From the IMG/VR virus record IMGVR_UViG_3300021959_000489, positions 1 through 21,345 of that record: 21,345 bases of DNA. One strand, written 5' to 3'. The position numbers were made by a program, and so were the translations under genes. The stretch comes from a virus. Below are positions 10,844-19,832 of the stretch, piece by piece; the first letter of the stretch is position 1; every line of letters starts with the position of its first letter. The notes under the pieces are model-generated. The model was not told the origin of the DNA and did not search any database. It saw only the letters and a program-made list of their open reading frames with translations.

Positions 10844-10935
10844 TAGCTCTTCCTCAAAACCAAGATAATTAATAGCACAATTAAGCCGCATGTCACTAGG
10901 TCAGGTGTTGACCACATGCTCATGCCCGGTGGCAT
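10843..10935 (-). CDS. 30-aa single-span peptide
   Basis: ATG at 10933-10935, two bases after the stop of the preceding gene, opens a frame that ends with TAA at 10843-10845 overlapping the next ATG. It encodes MPPGMSMWSTPDLVTCGL followed by an Ile/Leu/Val stretch and a Lys-Ser end. The hydrophobic segment (about 14-27) could cross the membrane. The frame exactly fills the gap between two genes, and the junctions match the style of this region. The ribosome binding site is weak and internal ATGs exist, so the start is uncertain. Confidence 0.5.
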   Translation of the reverse strand: MPPGMSMWSTPDLVTCGLIVLLIILVLRKS

Positions 10936-10937
10936 CG

Positions 10938-11198
10938 TTATGAAGCCTGAGAAGCTAGATGTGTAGCATAAGCAGCCTTTACTTCGTCCGTGAACACTTG
11001 ACCTGCAATCGCTGCTACGTCTGCATCTTCAGCAGTTAAGTCTGCGTCAGGCGTTAGTACATGACGATGGAATGTACGGCTTATCTCAGTACCGTCTTCA
11101 GCAATTACAGTAGCTGTACGAACCTGAACTACAGGATAACCCGCAGCTAGTTGTAGAACTTCAATCTTGTCGTTCTTGGTTTCTTTAGTTAATGCCAT
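10938..11198 (-). CDS. Small conserved-looking phage protein of unknown function
   Basis: An 86-aa protein starting MALTKETKNDKIEVLQL behind an excellent AAGGAGAT; the longer frame to 11225 has no site. Beta-rich segments (YPVVQVRTATVIAEDGTEISRTFHRHVLTPD) are followed by an acidic helical tail (AEDADVAAIAGQVFTDEVKAAYATHLASQ). I recall similar proteins with the 'EDGTEISR..HRH' motif in other phages beside tail and lysis genes, without a known function. It lies between the second spike and the lysis cassette and could be a minor virion or assembly factor. Confidence 0.65.
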   Translation of the reverse strand: MALTKETKNDKIEVLQLAAGYPVVQVRTATVIAEDGTEISRTFHRHVLTPDADLTAEDADVAAIAGQVFTDEVKAAYATHLASQAS

Positions 11199-11237
11199 TT
11201 TTATCTCCTTGGCTGGACTGTCCACGCACTAGGCGCA

Positions 11238-12722
11238 TTAAGTTGATTTAATTAAAAAATTACTTGATCCATCAGATATTAAAGTAACTTTGTTGTATTG
11301 AGCAGACAGCGCATATGTTGTTGCACCATTGATTGTTTGAGAACTTGCAGGATCAATCGTAACCGCATTACCAGAACTATCAGACTTGATAAAAAAGAAC
11401 TCTTGACCGGGTGTCATTGTATTGGCGCTTGGCAAGTTTATTGTTACCGCACCACTACTAGCGTCAACGATTGCCCCATCGTCAGCATAAGTAATTGTTG
11501 AAGTTGATGATATGATTAACAATCTTTGCTCAGACATAAAACGTGTAGTTGGACTATTAACTCTAAACACATCTGCATTAACATGATTGGAAACTGCATT
11601 ATCTTCAATAACTGTATTAGCAGAACCATCCATGTAAATATAATAACGTGCAGTGCTATTACCATCCATTTCGTTATATCTAATTTTAGTATTATCGCAG
11701 TCTACTAATTGAATACTATCAGAAGCGGCATATGTTCCAGAAAAACCACATGCGTAGATTTGATTAAAAGCAATTTCTAGGTTATCTGTATCTTCTGATA
11801 ATATTCCATAACCATAACATCTATCAATTTTATTGTCATAAACTGTATTTCCAATAGTTGTTAATGATGCATCATACTCATAAAAAGATAATGCAGCTGC
11901 TCCAGAAGCTGCTCCACTTTTTACTATTGTATTTCCTACAATACTCGTGCTTCTTGGAGACCCAATTCTAATTCCATGTCCTCTCGTCTCAAAAATATCG
12001 TTACCTTCAATTTTTCCATAAATAACCTTAAATATATCAAGTCCTTTAGACGCATAACTAGTAAGGCTAGGATCGTAAAAAACTTTATTATAAGTAATTT
12101 GACATCCATCAAAATAACCAGCTTGTATCGCTGCTACTGTATTATTTTGAAAATAATTTTGATTAATAATGGCATCTGCTACTCTAGTCTCACCACCTTT
12201 AATTCCTGTAGCTGTTCCATAAAAAATACAATTTTCAATTTTAGGCTTAATATCATATTCTGATGCTGTTGTTGACATTTCAATTCCAATAGCACCAGAT
12301 GCAAATGCACAATCTTCTATATTTAAATATTCTGTCCAAGATGTTTTTATAAATGATGTTGTGGTTGCTCCTCCAAAACGCAAGCCTTTAACTTGAACAT
12401 ATTGAACGGTTTGCGAAATAGTGCCAGTAATTATTAAGCAATCAATAGCCGTTGTTCCCTCAATGGTTGCCCCACGCCTACCTGATGAAAGCGTTATATT
12501 GTTTCGATCAATAATTAAAGATGAGGAGATTTTATAACGACCATTTGGAAAATGGACAACAGCAGACCCATATATATTTGCTTCCGCATACAATTCGGCT
12601 GCATCGATAGCTGCCTGCAAAGCAGCAGTGCTATCAGCTACACCATTCGGGTCAGCCCCATAATCAAGAACATTAAAATCTGCTCCATCAATCATACGGT
12701 TGTTTACTTTTGTAAGTGACAT
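11238..12722 (-). CDS. Tail spike with pectate-lyase-like beta-helix
   Basis: A 494-aa protein. After a short N-terminal anchor (MSLTKVNNRMIDGADFNV), residues about 18-50 show the Pectate_lyase_3 entry motif LDYGADPNGVADSTAALQAAID. Many short strand-turn repeats with Asn and Gly follow (for example NCIFYGTATGIKGG, NQNYFQNNT), forming a right-handed beta-helix. The last 90 residues (from about STITYADDG) form a separate beta domain. Proteins of this type bind and often degrade host polysaccharide; which one is not readable. The central coding region is much more AT-rich than the ends (near 27-33% GC in the lines I counted, against about 57% at the 5' end), suggesting an exchanged receptor-binding core. 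AGGAGA precedes the ATG. Confidence 0.85.
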   Translation of the reverse strand: MSLTKVNNRMIDGADFNVLDYGADPNGVADSTAALQAAIDAAELYAEANIYGSAVVHFPNGRYKISSSLIIDRNNITLSSGRRGATIEGTTAIDCLIITGTISQTVQYVQVKGLRFGGATTTSFIKTSWTEYLNIEDCAFASGAIGIEMSTTASEYDIKPKIENCIFYGTATGIKGGETRVADAIINQNYFQNNTVAAIQAGYFDGCQITYNKVFYDPSLTSYASKGLDIFKVIYGKIEGNDIFETRGHGIRIGSPRSTSIVGNTIVKSGAASGAAALSFYEYDASLTTIGNTVYDNKIDRCYGYGILSEDTDNLEIAFNQIYACGFSGTYAASDSIQLVDCDNTKIRYNEMDGNSTARYYIYMDGSANTVIEDNAVSNHVNADVFRVNSPTTRFMSEQRLLIISSTSTITYADDGAIVDASSGAVTINLPSANTMTPGQEFFFIKSDSSGNAVTIDPASSQTINGATTYALSAQYNKVTLISDGSSNFLIKST

Positions 12723-12735
12723 TTAAGTCTCCTAT

Positions 12736-13662
12736 TTATGCGGCATGATAAGTAATGCAGCAACGCAAATACTCATCGCCACTAGCATCTGTCACAGGCA
12801 CAGCAACACTTTGATTATTGTTAGCATCAAATTTTCTAAGGCTTACTGTTGTAGTGCTGGTATTAGAAATTCCAGAAATTATACCAGAGGCCCAATTAGC
12901 TGAAAATCCTACATAAAGACATCCACGATCATCATCACTATCAGAAGAAAAAGGCAGACCCTCAAGTTGTAAATTACCAGAGCCGCCAGAAAATGATGAA
13001 ATAATTATTGTAATTTCACAATGAACAAGCCTTCCTATTTTTGTGTATTTGCCAGTTTGAGTTGTATAAGCAATAGTTGGATCAGATGTTGTGCCACCTA
13101 ACGAAGGCACAAAGCTCCCCTCTTCATAGTCATCGAAAAGTTCACTTGTGCCAGTGCCAGAGGTGGCAGAGAAGTCGATGCCTTTGCCTGATGTGCCGAT
13201 AACAAGGTTGCCATTCTCAACTTCAACATCACCACCAGAAAATACCTTTAGTATCTCTGTTGAAGCTGCGCCACCTGTGCCAAAACCAACACGCCAATAG
13301 TCTGGACTTGCTGAAAACACACCCATCATGTCAAAGACATTTGTTGATGCTTGAAGCTGCACATAAGGATTATTGCCAGCGCCAGCAGTTTTGACGAGCA
13401 TCTTAGGATTACCAGCACCTACATCGATTGATACATCGCCACCGAATGTTCCTGTCGTAGCACTTAGTGCAGCCGTTGAGCTTGCACCAATGATTGTGCC
13501 ATCAATATTTCCACCATCAATGTTTACACTGGTAGCATCTTGTTGAGCCATTGTTCCAAAGTCGGAAATAGGCTCACCGTTGACAGTTAGTGTTCCCTCA
13601 ACTTCAACATCATTGAAAGTTGGATTGCGTCCAAAGATGCCGCCTTGTTGTTTAATTGTCAT
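12736..13662 (-). CDS. Tail fibre/appendage protein
   Basis: A 308-aa protein of beta-rich, Gly/Ser/Thr-rich composition. It begins MTIKQQGGIFGRNPTFNDV, with a short repeat-like VEVEGTLTVNGE and IDGGNIDGTIIG, as in fibre shafts. Residues 84-146 match a module in the larger fibre encoded immediately upstream. From about 172 comes a recognisable domain (ELFDDYEEGSFVPSLGG, KYTKIGRLVHCEITI) common to the ends of marine phage fibres and probably trimeric and receptor-facing. Two Cys (CC) lie near the end. The start overlaps the stop of the 818-aa gene (TGATG), with GGAGG seven bases upstream inside its last codons. Confidence 0.75.
   Translation of the reverse strand: MTIKQQGGIFGRNPTFNDVEVEGTLTVNGEPISDFGTMAQQDATSVNIDGGNIDGTIIGASSTAALSATTGTFGGDVSIDVGAGNPKMLVKTAGAGNNPYVQLQASTNVFDMMGVFSASPDYWRVGFGTGGAASTEILKVFSGGDVEVENGNLVIGTSGKGIDFSATSGTGTSELFDDYEEGSFVPSLGGTTSDPTIAYTTQTGKYTKIGRLVHCEITIIISSFSGGSGNLQLEGLPFSSDSDDDRGCLYVGFSANWASGIISGISNTSTTTVSLRKFDANNNQSVAVPVTDASGDEYLRCCITYHAA
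13225..13413 (-). repeat. Fibre module copy 1 (residues 84-146 of the 308-aa protein)
   Basis: This segment (GAGNNPYVQLQASTN and following, to SGGDVEV) is related to 14010-14183 in the adjacent larger gene. Shared residues include GNP, GAGNNP, ASTN, G-x-FS and GDV at nearly constant spacing. DNA stretches such as TTTGTTGATGC and GGATTATT-N-CCAGC are also common to both. Confidence 0.6.
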
Positions 13663-16118
13663 CAGTTTGCCTCCAGTTGTGCAATACGAGCTTCAAGCGC
13701 ATCAATCTTATCAAGTGCTACCTGTAATGCGACAACAGCTTTTTGATGCACAATAGATTGCTTGATGCCTAGCCGTTCTTCACCAGTGTCTTGATTGGTA
13801 TATTGTGAAACAAGATTGGGAGATGTTTGCTGTAAGTCTTGAGCAATTTGACCAAGCATTACTTGATCGTCACCAATCATGTTATATTTGCAGAACCGCA
13901 TTGCTCGAATATCATTGACCTGATTTTGCTTTGCTGCTTCATCAAGATAAGAGATGTTTTCCTTTAGACGAGCATCAGAAATCGTGCCGTATGTGCCTGT
14001 AGCATTGTTTACATCACCAGTATTTACAAACTCAACCTTGTTTGCACCACCGTATAGAAATTGCAATTCATCATTTGCACTTGAGAATGTGCCTTGCATA
14101 ATCCAGTTGTTTGTTGATGCAGACAATTTATAACTTGGATTATTACCAGCACCCGAAGTTACAACCTCAACAACGGGATTACCAGAACTTCCAAATGTTG
14201 CATTGCCCGTTGATGAAACAGCACCAGCAACCGCAAAGTCACCAGTAACATCAATGTCAGTGCCAAGCCTATTGATAATTCCTGTTGACGAATATTCTAT
14301 TGCTTCGCCTGTGCCTGTATAAGTAAAAGCACCTGACTGAAGTCCAAATACAGTTAAAGAACTACCAGAGTTTACAACACATTGGCTAACAGTAGTATTG
14401 TCATTATATCCACCGCTCCAAACTACATTTGAATTTAGGTCAGTCAGATCAATAACATTAGTGCCGCCAGTAAGTGCGCTTCGTTGATTAACAAAAGAAA
14501 TCTTGTATGCACTAACGGCAGAGCCGGGGGTTGTTAATCTTTTTAGTAGTGAGTTTTGACCTTCGTTCCAGCAGCTATAACACTCAAGACCATCAATCCC
14601 GACAGTGCCAGAGATTCCAAATACAGATGCAGGATTTCCGGGGCCAGAATAAAAACCAGTGCCAAAGAACTTAGGATGAGCATTATCACCCATCTCAACA
14701 AGTACGCCACCATTCTTACCGCCAATAGAACCGCCATAGAAATTAAGTTGTTGTGAATTGACACGTAAAGACCGATTGCCACCATCAATTATGCAATTAT
14801 GAAACTCACAGTCAGCTAATCCATAAACACTGCCAACACTAGCACCAGACATATCAACGCAAGCATCTGTGCCATTGGCTGCAAAGTTTCGCAGTTGGAC
14901 ATTTTCAAAATAGTAATGCTGAGGATGTGCGTTAGTTGCTCCAAAGATCATGCCGATTGAAGCTATGTTATCACCTTCAAAGCGCATATCTCTAATAACA
15001 AGGCTGGAAATATTTACACCACCAGCAAAGTCACCATCTAGCATTGTGCCATTAGCAGCACCAGCCCATTTGATAATTGAACCTTTTACTGGATTTGTAG
15101 TTTCTTGAGCATTGAACCCATCGCCGTGTAGTTTGCGATAAGTTGTATTAGGAAGATTGAGGGTTGATATAATCTTGTAAACACCTGATGGAAAATAAAC
15201 ACTTTCAGACGCATCAATCGCAGCCTGTATAGCAGCAGTGTCATCTGTAACACCGTCGCCTGTAGCTCCGAAGTCTTTAACTGAGACAAACTCTTGTAGC
15301 TTGTTCTCTACTGTTCGGGTCTGAGCGCCAGTACCACCTTGGTTGTAGTTGATATTGCCACTGTCAGCATCAAGCGTATCAATGGCATTACCGATAACGA
15401 CTTCGATCTGAGCATTTAATGGTGGAGCCTCAGTGAATGTCAGCGTTGTGCCGGATACGGAAAAGCTAGATTTAAGCTGATAAACACCGTCGATGTAGAC
15501 TTGGGCGTTATTCTTTGAGCCGGGAGCTACGGTTAGGGTAAATGCTGTTTGAGCGCCAGTGCCAGTGAAGACGTTATTTGTAAAGTTAGCACCGACAATA
15601 GCAGCGCCAGCAAGAACAGCAGCCGACTCAACAGCGACGTTACCATTGGAATCAAACTTGAGGATTTTGTCAGCACGATCCGTTTGAGCAGGAAGCTCCA
15701 TATTGACGCTGACTGGGTCAGTTACTGGAGCGCGAACAGCACGATCCGATAGTTCAAGTAGCTGTTGGTCAAAGATTGTGAGGGCATCAAGTTGTTCATT
15801 AAGGGCAGACGCACGTAATTCACCTGCTGTCACGAAGTCAGTGGTGCGCTCAATGTCACGAGCACCAACGATGGTGATGCGGTCATTCAGGGTTGGTGTT
15901 GAGGGAACGCTTGAGCCAGTTACAATCGTAACGCTACCAGTACCATTGGCATTGATTGTTACGGTGTAATCTGTTGCAAGTGTCAGCAACGTAGTGTTGA
16001 AATATACGTCTACGTCAGTGTTTACAAGGATTTCAAACGAGAAAGCGTATGGCCCAACGCCCGCACTACCAGTGTAGACGATGCGTCGTGTTACAGCATT
16101 GATATTATAGTCCGCCAT
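13662..16118 (-). CDS. Tail fibre/spike: T7-type adaptor, pectate-lyase-like helix, S74 chaperone
   Basis: An 818-aa mosaic protein. Residues about 4-150 resemble the T7 gp17 N-terminal domain that attaches fibres to the tail (RRIVYTGSAGVGPYAFSFEIL, ATDYTVTINANGTGSVTI). A small beta domain follows at 183-245 (GAQTAFTLTVAPGS, VYIDGVYQL). Pectate_lyase_3 starts at about 278 (VSVKDFGATGDGVTDDTAAI) and leads into the beta-helix. The module shared with the neighbouring fibre is at 646-703. The C-terminal 105 residues are a Peptidase_S74 intramolecular chaperone with SDARLKEN (S714, K719) and a final coiled coil (ALDKIDALEARIAQLEAN). In that family the chaperone folds the trimer, then is cut off at the Ser. 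This is probably the main receptor-binding and depolymerising fibre. GAGGGA precedes the ATG. Confidence 0.85.
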   Translation of the reverse strand: MADYNINAVTRRIVYTGSAGVGPYAFSFEILVNTDVDVYFNTTLLTLATDYTVTINANGTGSVTIVTGSSVPSTPTLNDRITIVGARDIERTTDFVTAGELRASALNEQLDALTIFDQQLLELSDRAVRAPVTDPVSVNMELPAQTDRADKILKFDSNGNVAVESAAVLAGAAIVGANFTNNVFTGTGAQTAFTLTVAPGSKNNAQVYIDGVYQLKSSFSVSGTTLTFTEAPPLNAQIEVVIGNAIDTLDADSGNINYNQGGTGAQTRTVENKLQEFVSVKDFGATGDGVTDDTAAIQAAIDASESVYFPSGVYKIISTLNLPNTTYRKLHGDGFNAQETTNPVKGSIIKWAGAANGTMLDGDFAGGVNISSLVIRDMRFEGDNIASIGMIFGATNAHPQHYYFENVQLRNFAANGTDACVDMSGASVGSVYGLADCEFHNCIIDGGNRSLRVNSQQLNFYGGSIGGKNGGVLVEMGDNAHPKFFGTGFYSGPGNPASVFGISGTVGIDGLECYSCWNEGQNSLLKRLTTPGSAVSAYKISFVNQRSALTGGTNVIDLTDLNSNVVWSGGYNDNTTVSQCVVNSGSSLTVFGLQSGAFTYTGTGEAIEYSSTGIINRLGTDIDVTGDFAVAGAVSSTGNATFGSSGNPVVEVVTSGAGNNPSYKLSASTNNWIMQGTFSSANDELQFLYGGANKVEFVNTGDVNNATGTYGTISDARLKENISYLDEAAKQNQVNDIRAMRFCKYNMIGDDQVMLGQIAQDLQQTSPNLVSQYTNQDTGEERLGIKQSIVHQKAVVALQVALDKIDALEARIAQLEAN
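14010..14183 (-). repeat. Fibre module copy 2 (residues 646-703 of the 818-aa protein)
   Basis: The second copy of the module described at 13225-13413, located just before the S74 chaperone. The similarity lies between proteins encoded side by side, indicating duplication or recombination within the fibre region. Confidence 0.6.
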
Positions 16119-16167
16119 TTTAATCCCTCACGTTGACCAGCACTTTAACCTAAATCCATTTCATATT

Positions 16168-18666
16168 CTACCTTCGAAAATCAACCGATATTGCGCTTAA
16201 ATCTGGTGTGCGTTTAGGTGCTGATTCACCCGGACTCCACCAGTAATTCTGCCCTTTTTCGCGTCTGAGTTTGCGCTCTAATCTTCTGAAATTTCTACCT
16301 GCATCTGGATCAGCCATTTTACGAAGATTGTCAAAAATCAATCTTTGCATTGCTAAACGTGCATAGAATGTAGATACACCGGGCATATATCTTTGTGCAA
16401 ATTGTACTGCTTCTTTTCCTATATCAGTATCTTCGCCTTCAATGGCTTGCATTACATTTCCGACTGTTAAATCTAACACGTCTCCAGCAAATCCAATTCT
16501 AGGGCCAGCAACTGTTTCAGCAAGACCGCGATCAAATCTATTTCGATTAGAGAATAAGAAGTCACCGAATATACCCATGCCACCACCAGCAAGAAAGGCG
16601 CTACCCCAAAACTCCATATTTGGCTCGCCATCCTCATCAAACATTGCAAGAGGATCGCGGCCTTGAGAAAACTGTCTCATTTGTATGGAAAATGCAGCAA
16701 AGATAGTAGCGGTCGCCATAAACTCTACACCGTATCCAACACGGCCCATAGTTGATGACTCAAGATGACGGATTTGTCTAAGATTGTTCGTCATTATCGT
16801 AACTGGGAAGTTTTTAAATTGACCGACAGAGCGGACAATTTCACCTACTGCAGTACCGCGTCTTGCTCCAGAAGTTAAAAGTTCACGCGACTCAAGTGAT
16901 GCTACAGGAACAGATAAATCGACCTGTTTTTGCAGCATTTCCATATATTTATAACCAATCTTTTCGTCGATATCAAAAACATCAACAGGACGCAGGAATG
17001 TTGCACCCTTATGTTTGTGAAGTTTTGTACTGCGTATCTTATCCCAATCAGCAGCATCAACACCGTATTGACGTAATAATCTTTGGTTCTTGGACGAAAG
17101 TTCATCAAATTTCTTTCCAATGTTATCGGCAAAGAAACCCATGTATTCCATACCAACAGCCCACCGGGATGCTTGTGTCCACGGAGAAAGCAAGGATGCG
17201 TTCATAGTAAAATCAGATATGCGGCGGGTTATATTTGGCCCCATAACATCGCCAATATATCTTGATTGTCCAAAGGCGACAGAAGACCAACCTTCAGCAA
17301 TTAAACCAGCCCGAATAAACTCTCGCTTAGTAGCTTTACCCGCCACCATTGTGCCGAGCATACGGCCCATCATTTTTGATTGTGGAAGGCCAGCAATACG
17401 AGACACGACACGCGCCGTACCCATATCACCAAGTATAGCTAGTAAAGACGTTGAACCAAGTAAGGCGGAGTTTAGTAAATTACCAAGACCTGCAAATCCA
17501 TTTGACAACCATTCTCTATCTGAAGCTAATGCTGTACCAGTATAGATGCCGTACATTCCATCAAATGTACCCTCATGTTTTTTAAAAGCATTTTCATTTG
17601 GTTTTTTTCCACCGCCAATCTTTTTATCAGCCGTTCTAGCAATAGCTTCTGCTTGCGTCTTTAAATAACGAATAGTTGCATTTGGATTAGGTCCAAGCAA
17701 TTCAAGCATCGCAATGTCACGAGACATTGAATCAATGTGATCCATCATAATAGTAAAGGTATCACCACGACCAAATTTCTTTTGGTATTCAAGCCAACTA
17801 TCAGTATCTTTGAACACGAGGAAACGATGATCCTGTCTACGACGCGCTAATGATTTGTTCATTAACGTACTATCACGACCAACCTTAGAAAAACCTTCGG
17901 TTTTGATTGAGTCATATACTCCTTCAAGAACTTTTCTATGCTCTGCTGGCGAAAACTTTTTACCAGTAGATTCATCAATCATCTTATTCCAATCAAGATG
18001 ATCTTTAATATAATTAATCCACTCGTCCTCACCTGCCTTACCTATTTTAACAACATCATGGCTTTGAGGCATTCCCCAATCAGCACGTTTTGGAATAGAC
18101 CCTCCAGCGCGATTAAATGCTTTTCGTAAAAATTCTGATGTCTCTTTCCATGCTTGCGCTAATTCTTTAGCGACCGCATTTCCGGTATTCTTTTTACCAA
18201 AAACCTCTTCTGCCATATCTGCGCCCATTTCACGGGCCGCTCTGCGTTCATTACCAAATATGCCGCGTTTTAGCTCGGCAAGAACATTGTCCATTTTAGC
18301 GTGAGCGCGTCCACGAATAGCCTCACGTCTACCTTCAAGGCTCGAATAAGACCATTGCCCAGAACCATCACGCTCTACTAAACGGACAAGTGCCTCACTC
18401 TTGTATTTAAGATTATTGTCTTCCATCTCTTTTAAGCGTTCACGTTGAACAGCGCGGCTTAAAGCAATACGACGTTTTTTCTCTGCTGCTGCATATTCTG
18501 CCGTTTCAAAGGTTTCTTTTCCAGCACGACGAGCAGCTTCAGCCTCAGACATCTCAGTTTTATATTGAGAATATAAACGATTGTATTGATCCTTTAACTC
18601 GGCAGCGCGAGTTTCATCAATAACGTTTTCTTTTTTGGCATTTTCTATACATTCAAGAAGGCTCAT
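16168..18666 (-). CDS. Large internal/ejection virion protein
   Basis: An 832-aa protein, started at ATG 18664-18666, which overlaps the upstream stop (TAATG); a GTG 12 bp earlier is possible. The N-terminal 190 residues are highly charged and helical (ENVIDETRAAELKDQYNRL, ERLKEMEDNNLKY). The centre has long Gly/Ala/Leu-rich hydrophobic stretches (FAGLGNLLNSALLGSTSLLAIL, in part), and similar ones recur later (MATATIFAAFSIQM, FWGSAFLAGGGMGIFGDFLF). A basic C-terminus follows. This is the style of podovirus internal core proteins ejected into the cell, like T7 gp14-gp16, but I see no sequence motif proving homology. Position after two similar genes and before the fibres supports the role. Confidence 0.7.
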   Translation of the reverse strand: MSLLECIENAKKENVIDETRAAELKDQYNRLYSQYKTEMSEAEAARRAGKETFETAEYAAAEKKRRIALSRAVQRERLKEMEDNNLKYKSEALVRLVERDGSGQWSYSSLEGRREAIRGRAHAKMDNVLAELKRGIFGNERRAAREMGADMAEEVFGKKNTGNAVAKELAQAWKETSEFLRKAFNRAGGSIPKRADWGMPQSHDVVKIGKAGEDEWINYIKDHLDWNKMIDESTGKKFSPAEHRKVLEGVYDSIKTEGFSKVGRDSTLMNKSLARRRQDHRFLVFKDTDSWLEYQKKFGRGDTFTIMMDHIDSMSRDIAMLELLGPNPNATIRYLKTQAEAIARTADKKIGGGKKPNENAFKKHEGTFDGMYGIYTGTALASDREWLSNGFAGLGNLLNSALLGSTSLLAILGDMGTARVVSRIAGLPQSKMMGRMLGTMVAGKATKREFIRAGLIAEGWSSVAFGQSRYIGDVMGPNITRRISDFTMNASLLSPWTQASRWAVGMEYMGFFADNIGKKFDELSSKNQRLLRQYGVDAADWDKIRSTKLHKHKGATFLRPVDVFDIDEKIGYKYMEMLQKQVDLSVPVASLESRELLTSGARRGTAVGEIVRSVGQFKNFPVTIMTNNLRQIRHLESSTMGRVGYGVEFMATATIFAAFSIQMRQFSQGRDPLAMFDEDGEPNMEFWGSAFLAGGGMGIFGDFLFSNRNRFDRGLAETVAGPRIGFAGDVLDLTVGNVMQAIEGEDTDIGKEAVQFAQRYMPGVSTFYARLAMQRLIFDNLRKMADPDAGRNFRRLERKLRREKGQNYWWSPGESAPKRTPDLSAISVDFRR

Positions 18667-19832
18667 TAGACGACGCACCCCCGTAAACGATCTAACATTT
18701 GATCGTCTTTAGCTAAATCTTCTTTGATTTCAATTCCTTGTAATTTTTGATAACCAGTGATTTCATCACCAAGCTCAATAAATTCATCATCTGCCAAATC
18801 GTCTAAGGCTCGTGCATAAGTGTCTGGCGTTAAATCCTCTATATCATCAATCTTGGGTAATGGAGAATAACGTGTTGGAACATCTGTTTCACCGGGAAAA
18901 CGACCAATGCTGATATCCGCAGTCGCATCATCTAAGTTACGAGCATGTTCAAGAGGGTCTATTGCCTTACCTTCAAAGGTTGTTTCACCAAGAAGTTCTG
19001 ATTCGTCAATGGATGCATTGATAGCGTCAGCATCACTTTTGCTCATTGCATCATCTTTGCGTAATGCCTTAACTGCTCCACGAGCTTGGTCATAAGTTAG
19101 AGAAATGCCTCTAAAAGCTACAGGAAATCCCGCAGCAAAAATACCAGCGGTTCCAACATTTGTTAGAAAATCTTTATAATCATATTTTAGACCAAGCTCC
19201 TTATACCATTTTTGAGTGGCCGTTTGGATAGTTGCTTCACGAGCTGCCTCAAGTAAACCAGCGCCAAGAGCACTTTTCCATAATGGAGCTCTTGCAACTT
19301 GAGAAAAACCTCCGGCGCCAGTCATAACAGTAACTTCAATTAAATTCCTATCAGTTAGAAAGCCACCAGCATTACCTATAAATTCACCGATGGCAGGAAG
19401 AACACCATATCGTTTTTCTGATTCAGCTTGAGCCTTAGCAAGCTCATCTTTTGCACGTGAAACAATTTCTTGATTTATCTTATCAAGAGATAAATTTTGA
19501 TATTCAGGAAATACATCAGAATTTTCATTTAGATAATCTATTATCTTTTGAGTTTGAATACCTCTCATTTCTTCGGAACCACCCATACTATCGGTTCCGC
19601 CATAATAATGAGAAGGATTAATAAAATCCGGACCACCTCGTTCAGCAATAGTGTTCAGAACTGGTTGGATGTATTCGTCTAACAAAACAAGATTTGCATC
19701 AGAGTTCTTCGCGTAGCGTTGCTCGTAATAACCAGACGAAATTGAGTCAAAGAACCCCGGTTCCTCTCCACCAGTTTGTACGAGGTCTATTCCTAAAGAA
19801 GACGTTTCCCCTTCATTAAAGAAAAACGTCAT
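18666..19832 (-). CDS. Internal virion protein, middle gene of three
   Basis: A 388-aa protein. The N-terminal third is soluble with Tyr/Gly-rich segments (SSGYYEQRYAKNSDANLV) and a helix KINQEIVSRAKDELAKAQAE. Residues about 145-245 are Gly/Ala-rich and hydrophobic (IGEFIGNAGGFLTDRN, SALGAGLLEAAREATIQ, NVGTAGIFAAGFPVAF), able to insert in membranes, and the C-terminal 130 residues are acidic. No enzyme motif is seen. It overlaps its upstream neighbour by 4 bp and its downstream neighbour by 1 bp, and belongs to the ejection-protein operon by context. Function is inferred from position and composition only. Confidence 0.6.
   Translation of the reverse strand: MTFFFNEGETSSLGIDLVQTGGEEPGFFDSISSGYYEQRYAKNSDANLVLLDEYIQPVLNTIAERGGPDFINPSHYYGGTDSMGGSEEMRGIQTQKIIDYLNENSDVFPEYQNLSLDKINQEIVSRAKDELAKAQAESEKRYGVLPAIGEFIGNAGGFLTDRNLIEVTVMTGAGGFSQVARAPLWKSALGAGLLEAAREATIQTATQKWYKELGLKYDYKDFLTNVGTAGIFAAGFPVAFRGISLTYDQARGAVKALRKDDAMSKSDADAINASIDESELLGETTFEGKAIDPLEHARNLDDATADISIGRFPGETDVPTRYSPLPKIDDIEDLTPDTYARALDDLADDEFIELGDEITGYQKLQGIEIKEDLAKDDQMLDRLRGCVV

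Noticed and set aside
12441-12448. Another ATCAATAG copy as a regulatory site
   Set aside because: It is inside tail-spike coding sequence with none of the accompanying elements. One chance copy of an 8-mer in about 21 kb is expected.
11238-16118. Diversity-generating retroelement or invertible fibre segment acting on the tail genes
   Set aside because: No reverse transcriptase, no adenine-variable repeat pair and no inverted crossover sites were seen. The fibre modules are in direct orientation.
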